Below are positions 63,940-64,000 of a DNA stretch of 64,000 nt, piece after piece. Within the stretch, counting starts at the first letter, position 1. Every line of letters starts with the position of its first letter. A program made the position numbers and the translations under genes. Source of the stretch: Reyranella sp. (GTDB taxonomy: Bacteria > Pseudomonadota > Alphaproteobacteria > Reyranellales > Reyranellaceae); the NCBI GenBank assembly GCA_019750135.1, contig JAIEOV010000023.1:169614-233613 (forward strand), written 5' to 3'. Below the pieces are notes generated by a model. It saw only the letters and a list, made by a program, of their open reading frames with translations, had not been told where the DNA came from and did no database searches.

Positions 63940-64000
63940 TTAATCGGAAGCGTATCCGGCGTGTTTGAGGTAGTTCCAACACTCCTGCTCGGTGTAGATG
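63940..64000 (-). mobile_element. IS630-family transposase C-terminus, partial
   Basis: The minus-strand frame entering from the right edge reads IYTEQECWNYLKHAGYASD and stops at TAA 63940-63942. This is the typical end of IS630-type DDE transposases (ECxNYxxxAGY). A CTAG at 63923-63926 inside CCGCTAGAGCGG may be the target-site end of the element, since IS630 elements insert at TA/CTAG. Confidence 0.6.

Overview
The window looks like about 64 kb of an alphaproteobacterial chromosome. The evidence is high GC, ATGA/GTGA-coupled genes, large families of periplasmic ABC_sub_bind proteins, DUF6894 and DUF3775 proteins, and FixK/FNR-type operators. I cannot name the species. The sequence falls into two halves that meet at a tRNA-Leu(CAA) 3' fragment at 25062-25116.

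Left half (1-25 kb). It opens with the N-terminal part of a type VI secretion FHA protein (TagH type). Next come a glucosaminidase-like hydrolase, a small exported protein, a metzincin-like protease, an SDR, an RND efflux pump (adaptor and pump, no outer-membrane channel), a class III CoA-transferase and a 3-hydroxyanthranilate dioxygenase-like cupin. The centre is an unusual two-way array of periplasmic ABC_sub_bind (PF04392) proteins. Six copies run left from about 16.0 kb, two of them internally deleted. Six intact copies run right from about 16.3 kb. Nearly all genes overlap by 4 bp, and no permease or ATPase is present. The rightward operon ends in a periplasmic-sensor (dCache-like) HAMP-GAF histidine kinase and a single-domain response regulator. 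This suggests a multi-ligand periplasmic sensing system rather than a transporter.

Junction. A 55-bp tRNA-Leu 3' half and a truncated tyrosine recombinase, fused in frame to a YscW/YbaY-like domain, mark the end of an integrative element. The orientation of the tRNA fragment places the element to the right.

Right half (25-64 kb). This is a stress/hypoxia/dormancy island. I count 23 sites of the form TTGA-N6-TCAA (20 exact, 3 with one mismatch), most centred 45-70 nt upstream of a start codon. They sit before two Hsp20 genes, universal stress proteins, CBS/BON, PRPP synthetase, a ribosome-hibernation/cold-shock fusion, DUF2267, CheB-like, acyl-AMP ligase-acyltransferase, an acyl-CoA synthetase-PDH E1/E2-ACP operon, a site-2 protease, a CDP-archaeol synthase-like protein, a Lon-like protease, nicotinate phosphoribosyltransferase and several unknown small proteins. 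In content it resembles a proteobacterial counterpart of a dormancy (DosR-like) regulon, run by a CRP/FNR-family regulator encoded elsewhere.

The island is eroding. It contains a multiply frameshifted Mg2+ P-type ATPase, an acetoacetyl-CoA reductase with ATG-TAA and a 74-bp tandem duplication, a frameshifted universal stress protein, a hydrolase stub, a cysteine desulfurase tail, a broken membrane protein and a MASE4-like stub. The right edge enters an IS630-like transposase.
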